64,000 nucleotides of DNA from Pseudomonas sp. Teo4 (GTDB taxonomy: Bacteria; Pseudomonadota; Gammaproteobacteria; Pseudomonadales; Pseudomonadaceae), in assembly GCF_034387475.1 (NCBI RefSeq), contig NZ_JAXCIL010000001.1, positions 2,046,001-2,110,000 of the forward strand, read 5' to 3'. Shown piece by piece: positions 26,699 through 35,734 of this stretch. The notes under the pieces are model-generated. The model made no database searches. It saw only the letters and a program-made list of their open reading frames with translations, and was not told the DNA's origin. Position numbers and translations under genes: made by a program. The first letter of the stretch is position 1. Each line of letters starts with the position of its first letter.

Positions 26699-27982
26699 CT
26701 ACATGTTGGCGGGCAGCCAGAGCACCAGCTGCGGGAACACCAGCAGCAGCGCAATGGTCACGCCCATCGACAGGACATAGGGGAAGCAGCCCCTGAACAC
26801 CTGCGTGACCGGCATCTTCGAGTACTTCGAGACCACGAAGCAGTTCAGCCCTACTGGTGGAGTCACCAGCCCGATCTCGGCGACGATGATCATGATGATG
26901 CCGAACCACACCAGGTCATAACCCAGCGCTGAAACCAGAGGCGCCACCACCGGCACGGTCAATACCAGGATCGCCATCTGGTCGAGGAAAAAGCCCAGTA
27001 TCAGGTACATGAACACCAACGCCAGGATGATTACCCAGGGCGCCACCGGCAAACCCCCGACCCAACCGATCAGGTCCTGGGTCACGTGAGTGAGGGCGAA
27101 GAACAACGAAAACACCTTGGCCCCGACAATGATGAACGCGATCATGCACGAGGTGCGCGTCGCCCGCGCCAGCAACTCGGTGAAGGCTTCCCATGACGGC
27201 TTGCCCCGGCACAGGTACAGCACGCCCGCGAAGAACGCCGCCAATGCAGCGGTCTCGGTGGGTGTGGCGATACCTGAATACACCACCCCGGTGATCGCGC
27301 CGAACAACATCAGCACTGGCAACACGGACTTGAGCAAGGCCAGCTTCTGGCCCAGTGGCACCGGGTCCGACAGTGGCGCACGGCTCGGGTCCAGCTTGAC
27401 CAGGGTGTAGACCGTGACCACGATGGTCAACGTCACCAGCAAGCCGGGCACCACCCCGGCCATCAGCAGGCGAGCGATGTTCACGTTGGCGATCAGGCCA
27501 TACACCATCATGATGATGCTCGGCGGAATCAGCATGGCCAGGGTGCCGGAAACGGCCACGCAGCCACCGGCCATGCGAGGCTCGTAACCGTGCTTGAGCA
27601 TGGCCATCAGCGAGGTGGACGACAGCGTTGCCGCCGATGCCGTCGACGAGCCACAGATCGCGCCAAACCCGGCCCCCGAGAACGCCGTTGCAATGCCTAG
27701 GCCGCCCGGGAAGCGACCGAACCAGGCAGCGCCGGTACGGAACAGATCATCGGTAACCCCGGACTTGAGGACGAACTCGGCCATCAGCAGGAACATCGGA
27801 ATGGTGATGAATTCGTAGACGATCGCCGACTCACGGGCCACCGACCCGAGCATCAGCGCCTTCGCGTCGGCCCCGCCCACCAGCAGCAAGCCGGCAGCAC
27901 CGACAATCGCCATGGAAAACGCGATAGGCGCACCCAAGCCGATAAGAACCAGCAAGGCGACAAAGAAGATTGCGGCAAGCAT
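26699..27982 (-). CDS. dctM: TRAP transporter large permease, DctM type
   Basis: The product has 427 residues with 12 or more hydrophobic helices. Landmarks are the N-terminal IGLGAPIAFSMAIVGAAG and the conserved GGGAxGAICGSSTASAATLS-like region, plus the C-terminal TPPVGLNCFVV. It is the ion-coupled channel of a DctPQM system and lies 2 bases after dctQ. It imports an organic acid together with Na+. The conserved TPPVGLN block suits carboxylates. Confidence 0.9.
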   Translation of the reverse strand: MLAAIFFVALLVLIGLGAPIAFSMAIVGAAGLLLVGGADAKALMLGSVARESAIVYEFITIPMFLLMAEFVLKSGVTDDLFRTGAAWFGRFPGGLGIATAFSGAGFGAICGSSTASAATLSSTSLMAMLKHGYEPRMAGGCVAVSGTLAMLIPPSIIMMVYGLIANVNIARLLMAGVVPGLLVTLTIVVTVYTLVKLDPSRAPLSDPVPLGQKLALLKSVLPVLMLFGAITGVVYSGIATPTETAALAAFFAGVLYLCRGKPSWEAFTELLARATRTSCMIAFIIVGAKVFSLFFALTHVTQDLIGWVGGLPVAPWVIILALVFMYLILGFFLDQMAILVLTVPVVAPLVSALGYDLVWFGIIMIIVAEIGLVTPPVGLNCFVVSKYSKMPVTQVFRGCFPYVLSMGVTIALLLVFPQLVLWLPANM

Positions 27983-27984
27983 GA

Positions 27985-28524
27985 TCAGAACTCCTCCTGC
28001 AGCTCGAGCGCCGGGTCCTTGCCCTGGCTCAGCACCATCACGCAGTGATGCACCAGGCGCACGGCCAGCAAGGCCGCGCCGAGTACGATGGGCAGATACG
28101 ACAGCCAGACAGGCCAGGCCTGCGAGCCATGGATGTACTCATGCTCGTGCAACGCCTCCAACAGGCTGTTGCCGGCGCTGTAGGCAAGCACGGCAAACAC
28201 CATCGCGGCGAACAACGACAGCAGCACGTCGACCCAGGCGCGCAAGCGCGGTCCCATGCGCTCGGTGAACAGCTCCAGACGAATGTGGTCGCCATGGCGG
28301 AAGGTATCGGCAGCGGCAAGGTAGGACACCGCCACCATCAGGTAGTAGCTGACCGACTCGGTCACCCAAGGGATCGGCGCGCCGAGGGCATAGCGGGCGA
28401 CGGCGTCGCTGCCCACCAGGAACATGATCGCGACCAGGCATAACCCCGCAATCGCCGCGCCCGATTTTTCCAACCGCTTGAATGTGGTATTCATCAAAAT
28501 GCCCCGTGGTCCAGTGGTTGCCAT
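27985..28524 (-). CDS. dctQ: TRAP transporter small permease, DctQ type
   Basis: The product has 179 residues and four hydrophobic helices (about 25-45, 60-80, 100-120, 142-165), with the family block YALGAPIPWVTESVSYYLMV. The start at 28524 has GGAG about nine bases upstream; MNTTFKRLEK ten codons in is an alternative. It lies 3 bases after dctP and 2 before dctM, in one operon. Confidence 0.85.
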   Translation of the reverse strand: MATTGPRGILMNTTFKRLEKSGAAIAGLCLVAIMFLVGSDAVARYALGAPIPWVTESVSYYLMVAVSYLAAADTFRHGDHIRLELFTERMGPRLRAWVDVLLSLFAAMVFAVLAYSAGNSLLEALHEHEYIHGSQAWPVWLSYLPIVLGAALLAVRLVHHCVMVLSQGKDPALELQEEF

Positions 28525-28527
28525 GGT

Positions 28528-29589
28528 TCAGATCTCCTGCCCATTCGTGCCTTGGAAGGTCTTGAGCACGCCTTTGCCGTCCTGCCCGACCGCCTGCATG
28601 TCCGCCAGCCAGGCATCGATGACCTGCTTCAACTTGTCGTTCCAGCGACTGATTTCTGCGGGTGTGAGTTGGGCGACCTGATGACCGCGGTGTTTCACCA
28701 TGTCCTCGCGAATTTTCCGGTCGTCCTCGTCCAGGCCCTGGCAGAAGGTTTCCTGGGTCGCTTGTGCGGCCTGGGTCATGACTGCCTGGATGTCCGTCGG
28801 CAACTTCGCCCAGGCCTGCTGGCTGATGGCGAAGGCGATCACCCCGCCGCCAAGGTTGACGCCGTCCACGGCGTAGCGGGTAAGGTCTTCGAGGTTGTAG
28901 GGAGGCAGGCCGTAATGCAGGAAGATCGCGCCATCGACAGTGCCCCGGGACAACGCTTCGTAAGTCTCCGACGACGGGATCTGTACCGGCACTCCACCCA
29001 GGGCCTGGGCAGTCTTGATCATCGATGCGCCCGTGCTGCGCAGCTTCAGGCCCTGGACCTCGTCCAGGCGGGTGATCGGCTTGCGGGTGGTCATCAACGT
29101 GTAGGGCGGCATGGCGGCAACGAACAGCACGTGCAACCCCTGGCGCGCGAACTCGCCCTCACCCAGCACGCCTGCTGGTCGGGCCAGTTTCCAGTAACGC
29201 CGGGTGCCTTCACAGGCATTGGCGTACATGCCCGGCAGTTCGGCTACCGACGACATCGGCAGCTTCTCGGACTCATAGGACGGGATGAAAATGGCGATAT
29301 CGGCCAGGCCAGAGCGCAACAGGCTGAAGTAGTCCTTGCCCAGTTGGCCTGCGGGGTAGAGTTCGAACGCGATTCGCCCGTTCGAGGCTTGCTTCACCTG
29401 CTCGGTGAAGACGGCGCCAGCATCGGTCCACAAGTAGTGCTTGCTGGAAAACCGATGGGCGAACTTGAGGGTCAGCGGCGTTTGCGCGAAAGCCGGCAAC
29501 GCCGTACCGGCAACGGCAGTCACAAGCAGGCTTGCCTGCAGCAGACGGCGTAGCCGCCCGGGTTTACGGGTGCGATTGTTCACTAGCAT
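28528..29589 (-). CDS. dctP: TRAP transporter substrate-binding protein, DctP type
   Basis: The product has 353 residues. The signal peptide ends near ALPAFAQT (about 36). The mature protein begins LTLKFAHRFSSKHYLW and carries LKLRSTGASMIKTAQALGGVPVQIP: the arginine in KLRSTG is the carboxylate-binding residue of DctP receptors, so the ligand is an organic acid. It is first in dctPQM, and P. aeruginosa's itaconate operon has a comparable TRAP set. An AATAAGAA motif (29608-29615) and an operator half-site (29709-29723) lie upstream. Confidence 0.9.
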   Translation of the reverse strand: MLVNNRTRKPGRLRRLLQASLLVTAVAGTALPAFAQTPLTLKFAHRFSSKHYLWTDAGAVFTEQVKQASNGRIAFELYPAGQLGKDYFSLLRSGLADIAIFIPSYESEKLPMSSVAELPGMYANACEGTRRYWKLARPAGVLGEGEFARQGLHVLFVAAMPPYTLMTTRKPITRLDEVQGLKLRSTGASMIKTAQALGGVPVQIPSSETYEALSRGTVDGAIFLHYGLPPYNLEDLTRYAVDGVNLGGGVIAFAISQQAWAKLPTDIQAVMTQAAQATQETFCQGLDEDDRKIREDMVKHRGHQVAQLTPAEISRWNDKLKQVIDAWLADMQAVGQDGKGVLKTFQGTNGQEI

Positions 29590-29607
29590 GACTCTTGTCC
29601 TTACTTG

Positions 29608-29615
29608 TTCTTATT
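29608..29615 (-). promoter_or_regulatory. Candidate Crc/Hfq motif at dctP
   Basis: AATAAGAA on the minus strand lies about 20 bases before the dctP start, in an A-rich leader with a second AAGGACAAG box. Confidence 0.45.
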
Positions 29616-29708
29616 AGGCCGAGCTACGCTCGCGGCAGGTTTAGCCTGACCGCGTGAAACGAGGATGCGGGCATCCCCAGAACAGCGTCAATCAAGCAGT
29701 CCGCATCG

Positions 29709-29723
29709 TTCCGTACAGTGACG
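29709..29723 (-). promoter_or_regulatory. IclR-type operator candidate, site 2 of 9 (half-site)
   Basis: TTCCGTACAGTGACG sits 120 bases before dctP. Its left half is perfect and the right half is degenerate. The 14 bases GTTCCGTACAGTGA (29708-29721) occur identically at 61772-61785, next to the IclR gene. Confidence 0.5.
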
Positions 29724-29830
29724 CAAGGAACCTTGCAGGCTGTTTTTCGATGGAAAAAAACCGCCGCGGCCGAAGACGGTATGGCCGGGCGGTTGTAATG
29801 GAGCGCGGTACGAAGTGTTGCGCGGCAGGC

Positions 29831-31177
29831 CTACTTCACCCGCTGCGCCTCATGCGCCGCCTGCGTGTTGAGGCGGCGGTAAGCCGAGGCGCGCTCATCG
29901 ACCAGCGCGATGGCCAGCGCCCCTACCAGCGATACACAGGCAATGACCAGGAAGTTGCCCATCAAGGGCAATTGCAAGGCCACCAGCAAACCGATGACGA
30001 TGGGGGCCGATACAGCACCGATGCGCCCCAGCCCGGTGGCAAAACCCAGGCCGGTGGAGCGGATCGACGCGGGGTAGAAATGCGCGGTGTAGATGTACAC
30101 CAACAGCTGCGTGCCCATGGTCGAGGCGCCTACCAGCATCACCACCAGCGACAAGGGTTGCACGCCCTGAGCCAGCATCATCAGCGCCACGGCGCCGACG
30201 ATGAACAGGACGAAGCTCACCCACTTCAGGCCCAGGCGGTCCCCCACCCAGCCACCGACCACTGCGCCCAGCAGGCCACCGGTGTTGAACGCGATCAGGT
30301 AATTCAATGCCGACCCCAGGTCGTGGCCAGCCAGGTTCATCAGCTTCACCAGCCAGGAACTCAGCGCATAGAGCACGAACAACCCGGCAATGCCGGCAAC
30401 CCAGAACATCACCGTGCTGAAGCCACGCCCCTCGCTGAACAGGCGCCCCACAGTGTCTCCGGATTGCTGGTCCACCTCTGGCAGCACGAACTCGCTGTCG
30501 GCCGGCAACTGCAGCTCCGGCCGCAAGCGTCGGGCCGAGGCCAGTAGCGCCTGGCTACCCTGCTTGCGCAGGACGAACGCCAGAGACTCAGGCATGTACC
30601 GGAGGATGAACGGGATCAACAGCAGCGGTATAGCCGCCACGAAAAACACCGACTGCCAGCCATGGACGACCAGCAACTGCTTGCCCAACAGTGCGGCCAG
30701 CATGCTGCCCAGCGCATAGCCGCAGCACATCAGGGTCATCAGCACGTTGCGCACCTTGCGCGGCGCGTACTCCGACATCAATGACACGACGTTCGGCACC
30801 GCGCCGCCCATGCCGATACCGGCCAAAAAACGCAGCGCACTGAAGCTCAACGGTTCATGGGCGAACCCCGCCGCCGCCGTGAACGCACTGAACAGCAGCA
30901 CACACAGGGCAACCGCACGACGCCGCCCGATACGGTCGGCCAAGGTGCCGAACAGGATCGCGCCCAGCACCATGCCCACCAGCCCTGAACTGGCCATGAA
31001 GCCGGCACTGGTCGCCTCGGCGCCCATGCCCTGCATGATCGCCGGCAGCGCCGCACCGACGATCGCCAGGTCATAACCATCGATGATCAACAGGCCGAAA
31101 CACCAGGCCAGCACCGTCCAGTGCAGCCCGGTCAGGCGCGCCTCTTCGGTCAAGCCATGTAGCTCGATACGTTGCAT
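29831..31177 (-). CDS. MFS aromatic/organic acid:H+ symporter (AAHS family)
   Basis: The product has 448 residues and 12 helices. DGYDLAIVGAALPAI near the first helix and FGTLADRIGRRR in the 2-3 loop are AAHS signatures (as in PcaK, BenK, VanK). It imports an organic, often aromatic, acid with protons. The start at 31177 follows GAGGAG. It is a second uptake route beside the TRAP system, so the cell may take up two related substrates or a substrate and its intermediate. Confidence 0.85.
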   Translation of the reverse strand: MQRIELHGLTEEARLTGLHWTVLAWCFGLLIIDGYDLAIVGAALPAIMQGMGAEATSAGFMASSGLVGMVLGAILFGTLADRIGRRRAVALCVLLFSAFTAAAGFAHEPLSFSALRFLAGIGMGGAVPNVVSLMSEYAPRKVRNVLMTLMCCGYALGSMLAALLGKQLLVVHGWQSVFFVAAIPLLLIPFILRYMPESLAFVLRKQGSQALLASARRLRPELQLPADSEFVLPEVDQQSGDTVGRLFSEGRGFSTVMFWVAGIAGLFVLYALSSWLVKLMNLAGHDLGSALNYLIAFNTGGLLGAVVGGWVGDRLGLKWVSFVLFIVGAVALMMLAQGVQPLSLVVMLVGASTMGTQLLVYIYTAHFYPASIRSTGLGFATGLGRIGAVSAPIVIGLLVALQLPLMGNFLVIACVSLVGALAIALVDERASAYRRLNTQAAHEAQRVK

Positions 31178-31194
31178 GACATCCACTCCTCTTG

Positions 31195-31202
31195 TTCTTG
31201 TT
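31195..31202 (-). promoter_or_regulatory. Candidate Crc/Hfq motif at the AAHS transporter
   Basis: AACAAGAA on the minus strand lies directly before the GAGGAG ribosome-binding site. Confidence 0.5.
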
Positions 31203-31265
31203 GTGTAGTGGCCAGTGCGGCCGTTGTTGCGTGTGGAGGTGCCTGCCGGCTGGGGACGCCGGCGA

Positions 31266-32765
31266 TTACAGGTCGAGGTTGAAGTTGACGGTCTTGAGTT
31301 CGGTGAAGGCCTCGATGGCGGCCCAGCCGCCCTCGCGCCCCACCCCGGAGCGCTTGACCCCGCCGAATGGCGCGTTGGGTACGCTGGCAAAACCATTGAC
31401 CCCCAGCGACCCGGTACGCACCGACCGGGCGACGCGGAAGGCCCGGGAGATATCGCTGGTGTACAACGCACCTGCCAGGCCGAAGGCGCTGTCATTGGCG
31501 ATGCGCACGGCTTCTTCCTCGGTGTCGAACGGGATGACGCACAGCACCGGGCCGAAAATCTCTTCCTGCGCGATACGCATGTCATTGCGAACGTTTACGA
31601 ACAGTGCCGGGTTGATCCAGTTGCCGTTCTCAAGGTCACCACCAGCGAGATCCCCGCCGGCCAACAGCTCGGCGCCTTCCTGCTGGCCGCTGCGCACCAG
31701 GTCGAGGATACGTGTCACCTGGCGCTTGGAGATGATCGGTGCCGAGGTGGTGGCGGGGTCGAAGGGGTCGCCGAAACGCACGCGCGTCAACTGCTCACCG
31801 GCGTGATGGATGAACTCGTCGAGGATCGAGCGGTGCACCACGGCGCGTGAGGGCGTGGTGCACACTTGCCCGGAAAGGAACGTCGAACACAGCCCCATCA
31901 GGCTGCTGGCCGCTCCGGCGACATCGCGGCAATCGGGGAACACCAGCGCGGCACTCTTGCCGCCCAGTTCCAGTGACAGACGCTTCATGTTGGCGCCGCT
32001 GGACTGAAGAATCCTTTCGCCCACTTCGGGACTGCCGGTGAAGGTCACCTTGTCGACCCCGGGGTGGCTCGACAAGGCCGCGCCCGCCTCTGCGCCACCG
32101 GTCACCAGGTTGAACACGCCCGGTGGCAGGTCACTTTCGGCAATGATTTCAGCCAGGCGGTGAACCGCGATGCCGGCGTATTCCGATGGCTTGACCACCA
32201 CCGTGCAACCGCAGGCCAGCGCCGGGGCGACTTTCATGGCGAACGACATGATCGGCCCGTTCCACGGCAGGATGGCCGCGACCACGCCCACCGGCTCGCG
32301 GAACGACAGGTAGTGCAGGTTCGAGGCGCCGGAAAACTGCGGGTAGGTTTCGCCGTTGATCTTGTCGATCCAGCCGAGGAAGTGGTCGAAGATATCCGCC
32401 GCCGCTCGGGGGGAAACCCGCGACTGGCGGCTGAAGCTCAAGGGCATGCCGTTATCCAGGCTCTGCAGCGCCGCCAACTCCTCCTGCGCGGCGAGGATGC
32501 GGTCCATGATCGGGCGCAACAGGCGGCGACGGTCCTGGGCGGCCATGCGCGGCCACGGGCCTTCGTCGAAGGCCTTGCGCGCCGCCCTCACCGCCATGTC
32601 GACACCGCCGTGACCGGCATCGGCGAAATGGGTCATGACCTCGTTGCTGGCAGGGTGGATCTGTTCGAAACGCTGCGCGTCCCAGGTACGCCACTGGCCA
32701 TCAATGAACAGCTTGCCAGGGGTTACGCCGAGGGCATCGCGTTGGGCAGTCAGGCTGACACGCAT
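31266..32765 (-). CDS. NAD(P)+-dependent aldehyde dehydrogenase
   Basis: The product has 499 residues, typical for the ALDH superfamily. The catalytic Cys is in SGQVCTTPSR (about 300), the Glu in LELGGKS (about 265), and the cofactor motif FTGSPEVG (about 242). PWNGPIMSF replaces the more common PWNFP. It oxidises an aldehyde to an acid. It shares a divergent promoter region with the MmgE/PrpD gene, where two full operator palindromes lie, and an AACAACAA motif precedes its start. The AAHS transporter follows 88 bases downstream. Confidence 0.9.
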   Translation of the reverse strand: MRVSLTAQRDALGVTPGKLFIDGQWRTWDAQRFEQIHPASNEVMTHFADAGHGGVDMAVRAARKAFDEGPWPRMAAQDRRRLLRPIMDRILAAQEELAALQSLDNGMPLSFSRQSRVSPRAAADIFDHFLGWIDKINGETYPQFSGASNLHYLSFREPVGVVAAILPWNGPIMSFAMKVAPALACGCTVVVKPSEYAGIAVHRLAEIIAESDLPPGVFNLVTGGAEAGAALSSHPGVDKVTFTGSPEVGERILQSSGANMKRLSLELGGKSAALVFPDCRDVAGAASSLMGLCSTFLSGQVCTTPSRAVVHRSILDEFIHHAGEQLTRVRFGDPFDPATTSAPIISKRQVTRILDLVRSGQQEGAELLAGGDLAGGDLENGNWINPALFVNVRNDMRIAQEEIFGPVLCVIPFDTEEEAVRIANDSAFGLAGALYTSDISRAFRVARSVRTGSLGVNGFASVPNAPFGGVKRSGVGREGGWAAIEAFTELKTVNFNLDL

Positions 32766-32781
32766 GTCGGCTTCCTTAACA

Positions 32782-32789
32782 TTGTTGTT
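32782..32789 (-). promoter_or_regulatory. Candidate Crc/Hfq motif at the aldehyde dehydrogenase
   Basis: AACAACAA on the minus strand lies about 17 bases before the start, with AAGGA between them. Confidence 0.5.
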
Positions 32790-32850
32790 TTCGACTGCGG
32801 CCCATGCTCGGCTGCCCCCTCGACCGTGGTCAATGCAGACACCGCCACTG

Positions 32851-32865
32851 TTCCGCGCAGTGGAA
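32851..32865. promoter_or_regulatory. IclR-type operator candidate, site 3 of 9 (full)
   Basis: TTCCGCGCAGTGGAA, extended to GTTCC...GGAAC by its flanks, lies in the divergent ALDH-PrpD promoter region. Confidence 0.65.
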
Positions 32866-32885
32866 CGGTGGCGATCGCGGGTGCT

Positions 32886-32900
32886 TTCCATTGGCCGGAA
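32886..32900. promoter_or_regulatory. IclR-type operator candidate, site 4 of 9 (full)
   Basis: TTCCATTGGCCGGAA (reverse TTCCGGCCAATGGAA) is centred 35 bases from site 3. Two sites in one divergent promoter suggest cooperative binding. Confidence 0.65.
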
Positions 32901-32964
32901 CAAACTCGCTCGGTCGATTGCCGCAACAGGCCTGGAGGCCTTCAATGCCCAATCAACAGCGGCA

Positions 32965-32975
32965 AACAACAAGAA
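32965..32975 (+). promoter_or_regulatory. Candidate Crc/Hfq motif at the MmgE/PrpD gene
   Basis: AACAACAAGAA gives two overlapping AANAANAA matches and merges with the AAGGA ribosome-binding site. Confidence 0.55.
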
Positions 32976-32983
32976 GGACAACC

Positions 32984-34393
32984 ATGAAGAAGTTCCTCCC
33001 CCTGCACGCAGAAGACCCCATGGCCACCTTGTGCCGAATGGCCCTGGAGACCACCTACGACGACCTGCCAGCAGCCGTGCTTCGCCATACCCGTCATACC
33101 TTGCTGGACGCCATGGCGGTGACCATCGGCGGCTCGGGCATGGACGGGATTCCGGCAATCGTCGACCTGGTCAAGGAAAAAGGTGGCGCGCCGCAAACCG
33201 CGCTGCCCTTTTATGGGGGCCGAGTACCGGCGGCCGAAGCAGCCCTGGCACTCGGGCCGATGCCTCGCGCCATGGACTGTGGCGACCTGCACGAAGAGGC
33301 CGGCCACATCAGCGAGTACATCGTCACCAGCCTGCTGGCCGCCACGGGCCTCACCGGGCCGGTGAGCGGGCGCGAATTCCTGGTGGCCATGGCCATCGGC
33401 CAGGAAATCCTCGTGCGCATCGGTAGCGCCTACAAGGTGATCAACCGGGCAATCACCGCGCAGGACTGCGGCGGCCACTACATTTTTGGCGCCGTTGCCG
33501 CCGTGGGCCGCCTGATCGGCCTGACCCAGGAGCAACTGGAAAATGCCCAGGGTATCGCCAGGACCATGACCCAGCCGCACACCATGGGGATCTATGCACC
33601 GGCCACGCTGATGGTACGGGTGCACCACGGCCTGGTCTGCCAGGCTGCGATCACCGCGTGCCAACTGGCGCAACGCGGCATCACCGGCCCACGCCAGGAG
33701 GTACTGTGCGGGCCCAAAGGCTTCCTCGCCACCGCCCGCTGGGAAACCGAGCCACAATGGCTGACCGATGGGCTGGGCGAGCGCTGGATGCTGGAGCAGA
33801 TCATCACCAAGGGCTACAGCGCCTGCTACTTCTCCCATTCGTCCATCGATGGCATCCGCGATCAGATGCATACCCACGGTTTCGGCGCCAGCGACATCGC
33901 ACACATACAGATCGCGGTGTCCACGCCAGGTTGGCGCGCGGTATGCGAGCCGGTGGAGAAGAAGTGGCATCCGCGCACGGTGCCCGAATGCCAGTTCAGC
34001 TTGCCATACGCCGTCGCCAGCGCAGCCTTCGACGACAAGGTGTTCCTTGAAACCTATTCGATCGAGGCCAGGGAACGCCCAGAGGTGCGCGAGTTGATGA
34101 CACGTATTTCAGCCATCGAACAGCCGGATGTCTCTGATTGGGGCGCGCGCCTGACCACGACGCTACACGATGGCCGAGTGCTGGAAGGCGCCTACACCTA
34201 TGTGAAGGGACACCCTCGCAACCCCTTCACCGAACAGGACTTCATCGACAAGTTCAGGCTCTGCGCGCCCTACTCCGTGCTGCCCCTGGGCGAGGCGGTG
34301 GTGGAAGGCATGATCCGCAATGTTCTGGCCCTGGAGCAATTCGATGACGTGGTGCCGGTGCTGATCGACCCCTTGCTGCCCCCGGCAGCGTGA
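32984..34393 (+). CDS. MmgE/PrpD-family protein (first copy)
   Basis: The product has 469 residues. MmgE/PrpD enzymes include 2-methylcitrate dehydratase and cis-aconitate decarboxylase. Here the N-terminal all-helical domain has DAMAVTIGGSG and the central DCGDLHEEAGHISEYIVTSLLAATG. At this place most members have a DDTH...HPG-type active-site stretch, which the second copy at 55485 keeps, so this copy may handle a different substrate. The start at 32984 follows AAGGA. It diverges from the aldehyde dehydrogenase. P. aeruginosa's itaconate operon also has a MmgE/PrpD gene. Confidence 0.85.
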   Translation: MKKFLPLHAEDPMATLCRMALETTYDDLPAAVLRHTRHTLLDAMAVTIGGSGMDGIPAIVDLVKEKGGAPQTALPFYGGRVPAAEAALALGPMPRAMDCGDLHEEAGHISEYIVTSLLAATGLTGPVSGREFLVAMAIGQEILVRIGSAYKVINRAITAQDCGGHYIFGAVAAVGRLIGLTQEQLENAQGIARTMTQPHTMGIYAPATLMVRVHHGLVCQAAITACQLAQRGITGPRQEVLCGPKGFLATARWETEPQWLTDGLGERWMLEQIITKGYSACYFSHSSIDGIRDQMHTHGFGASDIAHIQIAVSTPGWRAVCEPVEKKWHPRTVPECQFSLPYAVASAAFDDKVFLETYSIEARERPEVRELMTRISAIEQPDVSDWGARLTTTLHDGRVLEGAYTYVKGHPRNPFTEQDFIDKFRLCAPYSVLPLGEAVVEGMIRNVLALEQFDDVVPVLIDPLLPPAA

Positions 34394-34432
34394 TCAGGCT
34401 CTAATGCCAGACGAGGCCAGCCTCGCAAGTTG

Positions 34433-35581
34433 TCAGCGCGGCTCGCTGGCCTCGTACAGCCCACAGCGGCGCCCCACGCCGCTCTGCTCCTGATCGACCA
34501 CCGCTCGCCACCAACGCTCGCCGGTACGCGGAGCATGCAAGTCGACCCGCTCACCCATCCGCGGCGTCGCCACCTCTATGCCGTGCTGCCCGGCCCACTC
34601 GATCACTTGCTCGAATGGCGCATACCAGGCATGCAGCGCCAGGTCGAACGTGCCGTTATGAATCGGCAGCAACCAGCGCCCACCCAGGTCGCGATGCGCC
34701 TGCACCGTTTGGCTCGGGTGCATGTGCACGTAAGGCCAATGCTCGTCGTAGGCACCGGTTTCCATCAGGGTCAGGTCGAAGGGACCGAAGCGTCGGCCAA
34801 TTTCGGCAAAACCGTTGAAATAACCAGTATCGCCGCTGAAAAAGATCCGCAAAGCCGACGCCTCAATCACCCAGGAGCACCACAGTGTCCGGTTGCCGTC
34901 ACGCAGGCCGCGCCCGGAAAAGTGCTGGGCCGGCGTAGCGGTCAGACGCAGACCGCCCGCCTCGATACCCTGCCACCAATCGAGTTGACGCACCTTGGCG
35001 GCGGGGACACCCCAGGCCTGCAGGCGGTCGCCCACCCCCAACGGCGTGAGGAACAGCTCGACCTTGGGCGCCAGCGCCTTGATGGTCGCCTTGTCCAGGT
35101 GGTCATAGTGGTCATGGGAAAGAATCACCCCACGGATCGGCGGCAGTTCGTCCAGCTCCACAGGGGGTGCATGGAAACGCTTCGGGCCGGCAAAGGGCAC
35201 GGGCGATGCCCGTTTGGAGAACACTGGATCGGTCAGCCACCAACCACCTTCGAGCTTGAACAGCACCGTGGAATGGCCCAGGCGGAACAGGCTGGCGTCG
35301 GGTGCGGCATCGAGTTGCGCGCGGGTCAGGCGCAGAACCGGCACTGGCGCCCGTGGGACGGTGAACTTCGGCTTGTTGAACAAGGCGTTCCAGATCACCT
35401 TGGCATCTGGCTCTGGCATGTCCGCTGGGCGCGGCGTCAGATTATGAAAGCGTCCCTGGCGCATCTGGGGCGAATGTCCGTGGTCGGCAATCGGAGCGCT
35501 GAGCGATGGATAACGTTTCAAAGGCGTGTTTTTCCGTGGGCGGGAGCAAACCCGGAGCCCACAGTATAAGTACCGGTTCAT
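34433..35581 (-). CDS. Metallo-beta-lactamase fold hydrolase (RomA/NAPE-PLD type)
   Basis: The product has 382 residues. Zinc motifs are SHDHYDHLD (HxHxDH), an upstream LGHSTVLF, FSGDTGYF and a late LPIHNGTF. The order fits the outer RomA/UlaG branch of MBL-fold phosphodiesterases or lactonases. The start at 35581 (MNRYLYC) is weakly supported; a Met near residue 43 (MRQGRF) is possible. It faces the YkgJ-type gene with a 154-base gap. Whether it serves the catabolic region is not clear, as no operator was seen. Confidence 0.85.
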   Translation of the reverse strand: MNRYLYCGLRVCSRPRKNTPLKRYPSLSAPIADHGHSPQMRQGRFHNLTPRPADMPEPDAKVIWNALFNKPKFTVPRAPVPVLRLTRAQLDAAPDASLFRLGHSTVLFKLEGGWWLTDPVFSKRASPVPFAGPKRFHAPPVELDELPPIRGVILSHDHYDHLDKATIKALAPKVELFLTPLGVGDRLQAWGVPAAKVRQLDWWQGIEAGGLRLTATPAQHFSGRGLRDGNRTLWCSWVIEASALRIFFSGDTGYFNGFAEIGRRFGPFDLTLMETGAYDEHWPYVHMHPSQTVQAHRDLGGRWLLPIHNGTFDLALHAWYAPFEQVIEWAGQHGIEVATPRMGERVDLHAPRTGERWWRAVVDQEQSGVGRRCGLYEASEPR

Positions 35582-35734
35582 GCGTACCCTTGCCCAATCC
35601 AGCGAGGTTAGTGCCCAATTCTGCGAAACCGATTGCATCCATCGCGAATCGGGCAAGAAGAACAGAGGAACAGGCAAAGAAAGTGGCAGGTGACTTCGTA
35701 GCATGCGCCCGTTCACCTTCTCGGAGCCATGCGC

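Noticed and set aside
31240..31262. GCCGGC hairpin after the ALDH gene as a terminator
   Set aside because: No T-run follows on the coding strand; it looks like a partial REP core or a chance hairpin.
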